DNA of 64,000 nucleotides from Minicystis rosea. GTDB taxonomy: Bacteria; Myxococcota_A; Polyangia; Polyangiales; Polyangiaceae. The notes under the pieces are model-generated. The model did no database searches. It saw only the letters and a program-made list of their open reading frames with translations, and had not been told where the DNA came from. Numbering within the stretch: position 1 is the stretch's first letter; every line of letters starts with the position of its first letter. Location of the stretch: the NCBI GenBank assembly GCA_001931535.1, contig CP016211.1, forward strand, positions 2,694,501 to 2,758,500, read 5' to 3'. The position numbers and the translations under genes are program-made. Of this stretch, positions 1-9,085 are shown one piece after another.

Positions 1-3000
1 AGGACGACGTGCGACCACGGCGTCTCCGAGGTGTACGAGGCGTTGAACGAATAGTCGTTGCTCTGTACGAAGCTCAGCGAAACGTAGTTCTGGGTCGTCC
101 ACGAGAAGCGGAGCTGGTGTCCGGCCGGCAGCGTCGTCCCGCCGAGCGTGAATTGGATGTACGCGTCGGCGCCCGACACGGGCGTGATCGACGCCGTGCT
201 GATGGTGATGCCGCTCCACTGCGTCTGCGCGCCGCCGACGATGGGCGCCGTGTGCGCCCAATTGATGTTCGACACGAAGCTCGCGAGCGGGACCTCACCC
301 GCGGTGGTCAGGTAATAGCGGAGGGTCATCCCGGTCAGATCCACCGCGGTGCTTCCGTTGTTGAGGACCCAGAGCTGCGAGCCGATCGCGGTCGTCGTCG
401 TGGCGGAGTGCTCGTTTTGATACCGCACCTGCATGCCCGAGCAGACGCCGTTCACGCAACTGCCGCTCATGCATGCGACGGGCGTGCCCCATGCCCCGCT
501 TCCGTTGCAGGTCTGGAGGTCGTTGCCCGAGCACTGCACGGCGCCCGGTGCGCACACGCCCGAGCACACGCCGCTCACGCACGCTTGGTTCGTGCACGCG
601 CTCGCGCTGCCCCACGCGCCGCTCCCGCTGCACGTCTGCACGCCGTTGCCCGAGCACTGCACCGCCCCCGGGGTGCACACGCCCGAGCACACGCCGCTCA
701 CGCACGCTTGGTTCGTGCACGCGCTCGCGCTGCCCCACGCGCCGCTCCCGCTGCACGTCTGCACGCCGTTGCCCGAGCACTGCACCGCCCCCGGGGTGCA
801 CACGCCCGAGCACATGCCGCTCACGCACGCTTGATTCGTGCACGCGCTGGCGCTGCCCCACGCCCCGCTGGCATTGCACGTCTCCACGCTGTTGCCCGAG
901 CACCGCACCGCGCCCGGGGTGCACGTCCCCGTGCAGACGCCGCTCACGCACGCCGAGTTCGAGCAGTTGATCGCGCTGCTCCAGGCCCCGCTTCCGCTGC
1001 ATGTCTGCACGCCGTTGCCCGAGCACCGCACCGCGCCCGGGGTGCACGTGCCCGTGCAGACGCCGCTCACACAGGCCTGATTGGTGCACGCGACCGGCGA
1101 GCCCCAACTCCCGTTGGCATTGCACGTCTGCACGCCGTTGCCCGAGCACTGTACGGCGCCGGGGGTGCACGATCCCGAGCACACGCCGCCGATGCACGCG
1201 GCGTTCATGCACGCGCTCGCGCTGCCCCACGTCCCGTTCGACGTGCACGACTGCACGCCGTTGCCGCTGCATTGCGTCTGCCCCGGCGCGCACGCGCCGA
1301 CGCAGCTGCCAGCGACGCACGTCTGGTTCGTGCACGCCATCGGTGCACCCCAGGTCGCGCCCGCGCTGCACGTCTGCACGCCGTTGCCCGAGCATTGGGT
1401 CGAGCTCGGCGCGCACGCGACGCACGCGCTGTTCCAGCACGCCGGCGTCACGCCCGAGCACGTCGCCTGCGTCTGCCAGTTGCCGGTGGCGTCGCAGGTT
1501 TGGATGACGTTCGCGAGACAGCGGGTCTGACCCGGGGCGCAGGCGCCGGAGCACACGCCGCTTCCGCACGTCTGGTTCATGCATGCCGTGCCCGCCGTCC
1601 ACATCCCGGTGGCGCTGCACGTCTGCGGGGTGTTGCCGCTGCAGGACACTTGGCCTGGGGCGCACGCACCGACGCACACACCGTCGACGCACGTCTGGTT
1701 CGAGCACGCGTTCGCGCTTCCCCACTGGCCGTCTGCGGCGCAGGTCTCGACGCCGTTGCCCGAGCAGCGCGTCGTTCCCGCGGCACAGACGCCGGCGCAC
1801 GCTCCGTTCACGCAGGTCGAGCTGACACAGGCGCTCGGCGCTCCCCACGTCCCGCCTCCGCCGCAGACTTGCAGACTGTTGCCGGAGCATTGCGTGGTGC
1901 CCGGGCCGCAGGTGCCGCTGCACGCGCCGCCGACACACGCCGAGCTCACGCACGCGGCGGCGGCGCCCCACGTCCCGTTCGACGTGCACGACTGCACGCC
2001 GTTGCCGCTGCATTGCGATTCGCCGGGCGCACACACACCCGCGCAGGAGCCGCCGACGCACGTCTGGTCCGTGCATGCGCTCGGCGCACCCCAGATCCCG
2101 CTCGCGGTGCAGGTCTGGACGCCGTTGCCCGAGCACTGCGTCGATCCGGGGAAGCACGCCACGCACGAGCCCTTGTTCAGGCAGATGGGCGTCGCCCCCG
2201 TGCACGTGGACTGCGTCTGCCAATTGCCGCTCGCGTCGCACGATTGGACCGCGGATCCCAGGCACTGCGTCTGCCCCGGGGCGCAGCCGCCGGAGCACAC
2301 CGAGCCCACGCAGGTTTGGTTGACGCACGCGGCGGCCGCCGTCCATGTCCCGTTCGCGCTGCACATCTCCGGCGTGTTGCCGCTGCACCGCGTCTGCCCG
2401 GGCGCGCAGACGCCGATGCAAGCGCCGTCGATGCACGTCTGGCTCACGCAGGACGAGGGCGCGCTCCATTGCCCGCCCGCGGAGCACGTCGCGACGCCGT
2501 TCCCCGAGCACTGCGTATCCCCCGCGGCGCACACGCCCGAGCACACGCCCGCGGCGCACGTGGAGCTCACGCACGCCGTCGGCGGGCCCCACATGCCATC
2601 CGCGCCGCACGTCTCGACGCCGTTGCCCGAGCACTGGAGCGCGCCCGGGGTGCAAGAGCCGGCGCACGCGCCCGCGGTGCAGACGCCCATGCACGGCGAG
2701 GCGACGCCCCATTGCCCCGCGCCGTCGCACGTCTGGACGCCGTTGCCCTGGCACCGCGTCTCCCCCTTGGTGCAGACGCCGACGCACATGCCGGCCACGC
2801 ACGTTTGATCCATGCAGGGGTTGGGCGCGCCCCACCTCTCGTCGCTGCCGCATTGCTGCCACGAGTTGCCGAGACACTGGTACTCGCCGACCGCGCATTC
2901 GACGCAGGCCCCCTGCGAGCACGCGGGCGTCGAGCCCGAGCACGTCATCTGGGTCTGCCATGTGCCCATCGGGCCGCAGCTCTCCAAGACGTTCCCGGAG

Positions 3001-3344
3001 CACTGGGTCATGTGCTGGCCGCACACGCCCGTGCAGACGTGATCGACGCAGGTCTGCTGCGCGCAGTCGGTGTCGGCGTCGCAGCCCGGTCGACATGAAT
3101 GGGCCGCGTCGCAGTAGCTCCCAGGCGGACAGGGGTGCGTCGGGGGAAGGCACTCCACGCACGTATTCGTGGCTGGATCGCAGGTCCCGCCGTTCTCGCA
3201 CGGCGTGTCGCTACAGCTCGCGCCCGCGTCTCCGCCGCCCGTGTCCTTTCCGAAACCGCCATACTGCGGAAAGCCGCATGAGGCGAAGACGACGAAAAGA
3301 ACGCACACGAGCGCTGCCCACCCTAAGCGCTGGGAACGAGTCAT
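1..3344 (-). CDS. Giant Cys-module lipoprotein with C-terminal CBM3-like domain (3' end cut by window)
   Basis: The reading frame opens at the ATG at 3344 and stays open to the window edge, so about 1114 codons are visible and the C-terminus is missing. The protein begins with a signal peptide ending in a lipobox-like Cys (VVFASC), which suggests a lipid-anchored surface protein. An EGF-like Cys segment (CENGGTC) follows. Then come about 21 modules of roughly 41 residues, each built around C.GNGVQTC, a G-W-G turn and paired Cys. The last visible part (nt 3 to about 430) reads LWVLNNGSTAVDLTGMTLRY, the pattern of family 3 carbohydrate-binding (cellulose-binding) modules. Inference: a cell-surface adhesin or substrate-binding protein with a disulfide-rich stalk. 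The longer open frames on the other strand and in the other minus frame here are Arg/Ala-rich shadows of this periodic gene. Confidence 0.85.
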   Translation of the reverse strand, partial: MTRSQRLGWAALVCVLFVVFASCGFPQYGGFGKDTGGGDAGASCSDTPCENGGTCDPATNTCVECLPPTHPCPPGSYCDAAHSCRPGCDADTDCAQQTCVDHVCTGVCGQHMTQCSGNVLESCGPMGTWQTQMTCSGSTPACSQGACVECAVGEYQCLGNSWQQCGSDERWGAPNPCMDQTCVAGMCVGVCTKGETRCQGNGVQTCDGAGQWGVASPCMGVCTAGACAGSCTPGALQCSGNGVETCGADGMWGPPTACVSSTCAAGVCSGVCAAGDTQCSGNGVATCSAGGQWSAPSSCVSQTCIDGACIGVCAPGQTRCSGNTPEMCSANGTWTAAAACVNQTCVGSVCSGGCAPGQTQCLGSAVQSCDASGNWQTQSTCTGATPICLNKGSCVACFPGSTQCSGNGVQTCTASGIWGAPSACTDQTCVGGSCAGVCAPGESQCSGNGVQSCTSNGTWGAAAACVSSACVGGACSGTCGPGTTQCSGNSLQVCGGGGTWGAPSACVSSTCVNGACAGVCAAGTTRCSGNGVETCAADGQWGSANACSNQTCVDGVCVGACAPGQVSCSGNTPQTCSATGMWTAGTACMNQTCGSGVCSGACAPGQTRCLANVIQTCDATGNWQTQATCSGVTPACWNSACVACAPSSTQCSGNGVQTCSAGATWGAPMACTNQTCVAGSCVGACAPGQTQCSGNGVQSCTSNGTWGSASACMNAACIGGVCSGSCTPGAVQCSGNGVQTCNANGSWGSPVACTNQACVSGVCTGTCTPGAVRCSGNGVQTCSGSGAWSSAINCSNSACVSGVCTGTCTPGAVRCSGNSVETCNASGAWGSASACTNQACVSGMCSGVCTPGAVQCSGNGVQTCSGSGAWGSASACTNQACVSGVCSGVCTPGAVQCSGNGVQTCSGSGAWGSASACTNQACVSGVCSGVCAPGAVQCSGNDLQTCNGSGAWGTPVACMSGSCVNGVCSGMQVRYQNEHSATTTTAIGSQLWVLNNGSTAVDLTGMTLRYYLTTAGEVPLASFVSNINWAHTAPIVGGAQTQWSGITISTASITPVSGADAYIQFTLGGTTLPAGHQLRFSWTTQNYVSLSFVQSNDYSFNASYTSETPWSHVV
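552..797. repeat. Perfect tandem duplication of a 123-bp module
   Basis: Bases 552-674 and 675-797 are identical by eye over all 123 bp, which is 41 codons or one Cys module of the giant lipoprotein. Neighbouring modules have the same period but have diverged. This marks a recent unequal crossover or slippage event inside the gene. Confidence 0.85.
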
Positions 3345-3439
3345 GCGCTCAGGCTACACCGCACGTGGATATCTCAGCGGTGATGTTTTGGGAGCAAGGC
3401 ATGCTTTCTCGTGTGGCGCGATGCGCCGTATCGGAGGCG

Positions 3440-3780
3440 TGCTTTCAGCGCATTCGGACCGCGCGCCGACACGTGTGATGAGGCCCTCTGGGACTGGCCA
3501 CGTGACGAGCCGACCGTTGGCGTTGGCTGCGTGTGCGCCCGTTGGAATCCACCGCCCGAGACTCTCGGCGATGCTGCTCATGGTCAAAGTACGAATGTTA
3601 CTTTGTGATCGCGCACGTGCCTTCTGCGGCTTCGGGGCGCGCGTCGACACGTGTGATGAAGCCCTCCGCGAACTGCCCATATGACGAGGCGTCCGTCGGT
3701 GTCTTCGGGTGGACGTCCTTTGGAATCCTCCGCCCGAGACTCTGGTGATGGGGTTCATGGTCAAAGTACGAGTGTTACTC
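3440..3780. repeat. Two diverged tandem copies of a ~178-bp intergenic unit
   Basis: This fills most of the 595-bp gap between two divergent genes. The words cgacacgtgtgatga (3467 and 3645), ttggaatcc.ccgcccgagactct and tggtcaaagtacga (3581 and 3758) recur in the same order with an offset of 177-178 bp. A weak third piece (ccgcccgagac, about 3810) follows. No open frame has a credible start or the codon bias of the neighbours, so I regard it as non-coding. It may hold promoters for both flanking genes or be the remains of a duplicated element. Confidence 0.7.
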
Positions 3781-3939
3781 CATGGGCCCGCATGCTGTGG
3801 ATTGGGCGCCGCCCGAGACGGTGAGTGTGCTCATGAGCAGCGCGTTATCCATGCGTGGAGTCGTGACGCTTTGCGCCTTCGTTTGGGCGGGTCAGCGTGG
3901 CAATAGCCATCTCGTGACGAGCATGGGTATTCTCGTGGA

Positions 3940-4932
3940 ATGGGTGGAATGCTCGCGCGCGGGAAGCTCGCTCGTCGGAAGCTCGCTTGGTTGACCGCCG
4001 CCGCGATGGCGGCGCTCTCGAGCCCCGCGGCGGCGCAGGACGCGGCCACGCTGGCGGCGGCGCGGAAGCAGTTTCAGGACGCGGTGGCGCTCGCCACCGC
4101 GGGGGATTGCGTGCGAGCGCTCGAGCTCTTCAAGGACGTCGTCGTGGTGAAGGCCACCGCGCAGGTGCGCTTCAACATGGCGGTGTGCCAGGTGAAGACG
4201 GGCGACTACGTCGCGGCGGTGGGCTCGTACCGCCTCGCGCTTGCCGAGGCGACGCCGAGCGACGCCGAGAAGATCAAAGCCGCGCTGGCCGAGCTCGAGC
4301 CGAAGATCCCGACGATCACCATCAAGCGCGGCGACGGCGCGACCGCGGCCGACATCACGCTCGACGGCCGCGTGCTCGGTGGCAACGCGCTCGGCGCCGC
4401 GTTCCCCGTCAACCCGGGACCGCACGTGATCAAGGCGAGCGCGCTCGATCGCGAGCCAACCCTGCTCGAGATCAACCTCGCGCCGTCGGAGAGCAGGACC
4501 ATCGTCATCACGTTGAAGAGGCCCGCGCCCGCGGCCGGGCCCAAGGCACAGGCTCCGGTGGTCGTCACGCGTCCGGCGGCGCCGATGCCGGCGGGCACGC
4601 CCGGCATGCGCATCGCGGGCTTCGTGGTGGGCGGCATCGGCATCGCGGGGCTCGCGGCGTCCGGCGTCTTCTTCGGTCTGCGACAGAGCGCCATCGCCGA
4701 CCTCGACAGCCGGTGCGGCGCCGATCGGCAGAGCTGCCCGTCGTCGTCGCTCGCCACGCGCGATCGCGGCGCCATGTCCGCGACGCTCTCCACCGCGACG
4801 CTCATCGGCGGCGGCGCGGCGCTGGCCATCGGCGGCACGCTTCTGGGCTTGAGCTATCGCAAGAAGCCCGACGCGCCGCGCGTCGACCTCGCGCTCTTGC
4901 CCGGAGGCGTGAGCGTAGGCGGGTCTTTCTGA
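3940..4932 (+). CDS. Exported TPR and PEGA-like membrane protein
   Basis: The 330-residue protein has an N-terminal signal peptide (cleavage probably after AAA near residue 33). A TPR-like helical stretch (about 35-110) carries the typical ...ALELFKDV..VK..AQVRFNMAVCQ pattern. A beta-rich segment resembling PEGA domains (about 118-198, with PGPHVIKASA) follows, then a Pro/Ala linker. Two hydrophobic segments (about 226-248 and 284-305) come next, with a short basic tail between and after them. In myxobacteria such proteins are common beside Ser/Thr kinase genes and are thought to sit in the envelope; no enzyme motif is seen. An in-frame ATG at 3949 is an alternative start. The specific role is unknown. 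Confidence 0.8.
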   Translation: MGGMLARGKLARRKLAWLTAAAMAALSSPAAAQDAATLAAARKQFQDAVALATAGDCVRALELFKDVVVVKATAQVRFNMAVCQVKTGDYVAAVGSYRLALAEATPSDAEKIKAALAELEPKIPTITIKRGDGATAADITLDGRVLGGNALGAAFPVNPGPHVIKASALDREPTLLEINLAPSESRTIVITLKRPAPAAGPKAQAPVVVTRPAAPMPAGTPGMRIAGFVVGGIGIAGLAASGVFFGLRQSAIADLDSRCGADRQSCPSSSLATRDRGAMSATLSTATLIGGGAALAIGGTLLGLSYRKKPDAPRVDLALLPGGVSVGGSF

Positions 4933-4970
4933 GCGGGAAGGCGCGCCCTCGCTCGGCCTGCGCGAACCAG

Positions 4971-4986
4971 CCTGTCCTTCGACAGG
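4971..4986. terminator. Short hairpin between convergent genes
   Basis: cctgtc-cttc-gacagg forms a 6-bp stem with a 4-base loop in the 76-bp gap between the convergent genes ending at 4932 and 5009. There is no T-tract, so this is only a candidate bidirectional terminator. Confidence 0.35.
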
Positions 4987-5008
4987 ATGAGAGCTGGGCC
5001 AGCGCCGG

Positions 5009-5545
5009 CTACAGCGCGCACAACTCCCACACGCCGGTGCAAATGCCCTCTTCGATGTACGCGGTCACGGGGAACGCCGCGGGCGGCTCACCCCAACCGC
5101 CGTCGGGATCGTCGGTGCGGATGTCGATCGTGGCCACGCCCGCCGGGAGGTCGCAGACGAAGCCCGAGGGGCCTTCGGGCCAACAGGAGGCTTGCTGGTC
5201 GTCGATGAAGACGTGAATCGCGCTCATCCCGTTCACGGCGGGCGTGACGTGCAGCCGCCCCGCGGCCGGGAGCTGGGGGCGAAGGGCGCTGACGGAGATC
5301 TCGACCGTGTTTCCGGGGACGACGTCGAGGAACTCGCCATTCGGCGCATCCGTGCTGGGAGCAGTGTTTGCGCGCAACACCACGTCGGAGGGGAGGATGC
5401 ACGCGCCCGAGCTCTCGGCGCAGAGCGAGGCGAGATCGAAGGTCTGGCAGAAGGCCACGTCATGGCAATCTGCGGTCGGAAAGAGACAACCCGTCCAGGA
5501 TAAGGCGAGCGCAGGTACGACAAGCCAAGGGCGCATGCTGCTCAT
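5009..5545 (-). CDS. Small lipoprotein of unknown function
   Basis: This 178-residue protein has a signal peptide ending in WTGC, so it is probably lipid-anchored. The mature part holds six or more Cys and a beta-rich centre (NTVEISVSALRPQL, then IHVFIDD). I do not recognise the family. It diverges from the LuxR-type regulator gene at 5694 with a 148-bp shared upstream region, so the regulator may control it; this is inferred from position only. The in-frame Met at codon 4 is an equally possible start. Confidence 0.7.
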   Translation of the reverse strand: MSSMRPWLVVPALALSWTGCLFPTADCHDVAFCQTFDLASLCAESSGACILPSDVVLRANTAPSTDAPNGEFLDVVPGNTVEISVSALRPQLPAAGRLHVTPAVNGMSAIHVFIDDQQASCWPEGPSGFVCDLPAGVATIDIRTDDPDGGWGEPPAAFPVTAYIEEGICTGVWELCAL

Positions 5546-5693
5546 GCTCGATGACGCCCCGCGCCCACGTCAATCGCGCCGCACCGGATGGGGTCGTGCT
5601 GGAGCGGCGGCGTTCCTCGTCATTGCTGAAGCGTGCGCACTCGCCGGGGATCCGCGGACGGCGGCCGCCGACGTCGGGTAACGTATCGGGATC

Positions 5694-7193
5694 GTGAGCC
5701 AGGGTCTCCGAGCGCCCGACGAGGTGGCACCGGCCGCGGAGGCGCTCTCGCCACGCCAGCGCGACGTGCTTCGCCTCGTCGCGCGCGGGCTCGCCAACAA
5801 GGAGGTCGGGGCCGCGCTGGGGATCTCCGCCGAGACGGTGCGCACGCACCTCACGCAGGTGATGGCGCGGCTCGGGGTGGAGAACCGCACGGAGGCCGCC
5901 GCGCTCTACCTCGCGCACGAGGCGGGGCCGGCGCGCGTTGCCCGCGTGCTCGAGCGGCCGGCGATCGCGGTGCTCCCGCTCATCGTTCCCGGGCTGGATC
6001 CGAGCTTGGAGGCCGCGGCCGCCGGCATCGCGCGCGACCTGAGCGATCGCTTCGCGCGCTGGTGCCATTTTCCGGTCATCGCCACCGCATCGACGATCGA
6101 CGCCCGTGGTCTCGGCGCCACCAGCGCCGAGATCGGCACGCAGCTCGGGGCTCGTTTCCTGGTCGACGGGATGCTCCGCGGCGCGCGCGACACCTGGCGC
6201 CTGTCGGTACGCGCGATCGACGCGCCGAGCGGGCACTGCCTGTGGGCCGACGCCCGCGATTTCCCCGCGTGCGCGCTCTTCGAGGTGCAGGACGAGGTCT
6301 GCGACGCCGTCGTCGCCGCCGCCTACCCGCGGATGCTCGAGGCTGCGCTCGCCCCATCCTCGCGGACCTCGCCTCTGAACGATCTCTCGGCGTGGGAGCT
6401 CGCGCACCGGGCGCTCGACTGGCAGGCGGAGCGCGAGCGATCGGCCAACGTCCGCGCGCAGGAGGCCTTCCGCGCCGCCCTGGCCCGCGACGCGCACCTC
6501 ATGCTCGCCCATTTCGGCCTCGGGCTCGCGGCCTACGACGAGCTCCTCAACCAGTGGGCGCCGATCGGCGCGGCCCTCGATCGCCTCGCGCGCGCCGCCG
6601 AGCGCTGCTGCGAGCTCGGGCCCCACATGGCCGAAGGCTGGTACTTGTGGGCGCGCCACGCGCAGAGCCGCGGGGATCTCGAGGCCGCCTTGGCGCCCGC
6701 CGTCACCGCCGTCGGCCACAACCGGAGCTTCGTGCACGCGCACGCGTTCCTCGGCCAAGCCAACCTCCTGACCGGCCGGCTCGACGAGGGCCTGACCCGG
6801 ATGCAGCACGCCTGCCGCCTCAGCCCGCGCACCATGGTGACCGGCGTCGCCGTCGCGCACTTCGCGCGCGGCGAGCACCGCGAGGGCTTGGCGGCCGCCG
6901 AGCGGGCCATCGAACGGCGCCCCGGCTACGCGTTCGCGTACGCGCTCGCCGCCGCGTGCGCCTACGGGCTCGACGACCTCGAGACCGCCGCGCGCCACGC
7001 GCACGCGATGCGGGCCGTCCATCCAGGCTTCGAGCCGGCAGGCTTCGCCACGATCTTCGGGGCGCACGTCGAGGCCGTGTCGCGCCTCACCTCGGCGCTG
7101 GAGGCGGTGGACCGCAGCACGCGTCGGGCCGCCGAGCCGGATGCGACGCGCAAGCCGAGCGAGCCCCCGCGAGGTCGAGGCCGTCGCCAATGA
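5694..7193 (+). CDS. LuxR-type HTH regulator with TolB-like and TPR domains
   Basis: The protein starts at GTG 5694, the first start after an in-frame stop. Residues about 15-75 form a GerE/LuxR helix-turn-helix (LSPRQRDVLRLVARGLANKEV, then SAETVRTHL). Residues about 86-225 resemble the TolB-like N-terminal module of CadC and adenylate-cyclase-type proteins (AIAVLPL, ARDLSDRFARW, LGARFLVDGML, SGHCLWAD). The rest, to residue about 480, is Ala-rich TPR repeats. Such proteins are cytoplasmic one-component or signal-integrating transcription factors; the TPR part probably binds protein partners. No receiver domain is present. The target is unknown, though the divergent lipoprotein gene is an obvious candidate. 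Confidence 0.85.
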   Translation: MSQGLRAPDEVAPAAEALSPRQRDVLRLVARGLANKEVGAALGISAETVRTHLTQVMARLGVENRTEAAALYLAHEAGPARVARVLERPAIAVLPLIVPGLDPSLEAAAAGIARDLSDRFARWCHFPVIATASTIDARGLGATSAEIGTQLGARFLVDGMLRGARDTWRLSVRAIDAPSGHCLWADARDFPACALFEVQDEVCDAVVAAAYPRMLEAALAPSSRTSPLNDLSAWELAHRALDWQAERERSANVRAQEAFRAALARDAHLMLAHFGLGLAAYDELLNQWAPIGAALDRLARAAERCCELGPHMAEGWYLWARHAQSRGDLEAALAPAVTAVGHNRSFVHAHAFLGQANLLTGRLDEGLTRMQHACRLSPRTMVTGVAVAHFARGEHREGLAAAERAIERRPGYAFAYALAAACAYGLDDLETAARHAHAMRAVHPGFEPAGFATIFGAHVEAVSRLTSALEAVDRSTRRAAEPDATRKPSEPPRGRGRRQ

Positions 7194-7286
7194 TCTTCCC
7201 CGCTTCCGTCTCGGCTCGGGGCGGGGCGAAGGGGTGTATGCTCGCGAGATCCTCTTGATGCGGATCTTGAAAGCGGAGGGAAAGCC

Positions 7287-9016
7287 ATGAACCGAGTTGC
7301 CGTCGCCATCGTGCTCGCCTGCCTCTTACCGGTCGGCTGCTCGGGCGAGCCCAGCCTGCCCCCGAACGACGACGGTGGTTCGACCTCTTGCGAGAGCGGC
7401 GATCTCGACGCCTCGTGCGATGCGGGGGCCATGCCCGACGCCATGCCCGACGGCAACGGCTGCACCCCGACGACGTGCGCCGAACAGGGAATGAACTGCG
7501 GCACGCTCTCCGATGGTTGTGGGCAGACCTCGAGCTGCGGCACCTGCGCCGCGCCCGAGACGTGCGGCGGCGACGGCATTCCCAACGTCTGCGGCTGCAA
7601 GAAGGCGACGTGCGCCGAGCTGGAGGCGAGCTGCGGCAATCCTCCCGACGACTGCGGCGGGTTCCTCGACTGCGGCACCTGCTCCGGCGCCGAGACCTGC
7701 GGCGGCGGCGGCCTCGACTACATCTGTGGCTGCATCCTCACCTCGTGCTTCGAGCAGGGGAAGAACTGCGGTGAGATCCCGAGCGGCTGCGGCACCACCC
7801 TCGACTGCGGCACGTGCCCGGGCTTCAAGACCTGCGGCGGCGGCGGCACGCCGAACGTCTGTGGCTGTACGCCGACGACGTGCGACGCACAGGGAATGAA
7901 CTGCGGCACGCTCTCCGACGGTTGCGGCACGACCCTCGACTGCGGCTTTTGCGTGGGCTTCGAGACCTGCGGCGGCGCCGGCACGCCGAACGTCTGCGGC
8001 TGCACGCCCGAATCGGACGCTGAATTCTGCGCCAAGGCCGGCACGGTCTGCGGCGCGGCGAGCGGGGTCGACGCCTGCGGCATCCTGCGCTCCGCGCAGT
8101 GCGGGACTTGCGCCCTCGGGACGTGCCAGGGCGGTCAATGCCTCTCGGACTGCGGCGTCGCCTGCGCCGCTGCCGAGGTGTGCAACAACGGCTGTGACGA
8201 CGATTGCAATGGTCAGACCGAAGAAGGCTGCCCGCCCCCGACCAACTCCACCTGCCAGACCGCCAAGCTCATTCAGCTCCAGCAGGGCCACCTCGAGGTG
8301 CCGGGGTACAATCCCCCGCGAGCCCGACGACGCTCTATTATCGATTCTACGTCCCCCAGGCGCGATTGAATTACATTCACGCGATTGGCACGAATCCACC
8401 GCCGGGCGCCACCATGGCCGTGAACATCAAAGAGGCGGGGACGTGCGCGGACCTCGACCATTCCTACGTCGATTGCACCACGAAGGCGTTTCAAGGCAGG
8501 TTTTGGAGCTCCGGCTATCCGGACAAATACGTGATCATCGCCGTCAGGTACCTGCCGGGCGGGAGCTTCACGCTGAACGTCGAGCAGCTCCCCGAAGGGA
8601 TGAGCGGTTTACGACTGACGAGCGGCCCGCATTCGACGGCCATGACCTACTTCGGAAAAGGCTGGGGCTACAAAGTCCCGAGCACGTGCGGCGGCGACGG
8701 TCTGGACCCGGGGTCCTTCTACTGGCTCCAGTGCCCGGAGTCGCCGGGGGGCACGCTCACGGCCGACAACTGCGCGTATGGCCAATCCTTCGCGACGCTG
8801 GACTCGGTGTTTCACCTTCGCTCCGGCGTCACCGGGGCGGAGCTCGCCTGCACCGACGACAACCCGCTGTGCCCCGCGAACACCACCCGATCGTACCTGT
8901 CGACCTCGATCCCGCCGGGGGCCGGCCTCTACGCGCTGTACTTCAACGCCCACGACCCGCCGAACCTCTCCGATCTGGCCTCGTTCCCGGTCGTGCTCGA
9001 CATCACGGTTCCGTGA
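7287..9016 (+). CDS. Cys-rich MopE-motif lipoprotein, interrupted by a one-base frameshift
   Basis: The first frame (7287-8369) begins with a signal peptide ending in LLPVGC. Five imperfect modules of about 40 residues follow (CTPTTC...GMNCGTLSDGCG...C), then a MopE-like metal-binding motif (CNNGCDDDCNGQTEEGC). At the C-run 8313-8317 the frame breaks into an unrelated tail. The other frame continues the protein at once (ASPTTLYYRFYVPQ) as a beta-rich domain of about 230 residues ending at 9016. One extra C in the run would restore a single protein of about 576 residues. This is either a real disruption or a homopolymer sequencing error. It is probably a surface-anchored, calcium- or copper-binding protein. 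Confidence 0.8.
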
Positions 9017-9085
9017 CGCCCACCTCCGCTCGCGGCTACGTGGTTTGGAGGATTCGAAGCGTCGGTGGAGTGAAGGGGAGATTCC

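Noticed and set aside
552..797. CRISPR-like repeat array
   Set aside because: The repeat is 123 bp with no unique spacers and lies within a protein frame.
9..3098. A 1029-codon open frame on the plus strand
   Set aside because: It is antisense to the Cys-module gene. Its Arg/Ala/His-rich repeats are only the complement of the 123-bp modules, with no start context and no domain.
295..3201. A 968-codon open frame on the minus strand in another frame
   Set aside because: It is the same repeats read out of frame. The true frame shows the signal peptide, Cys modules and CBM3-like end.
5460..7190. A 576-codon minus-strand open frame
   Set aside because: It is antisense to the LuxR/TPR gene, Arg-rich and without recognisable domains.
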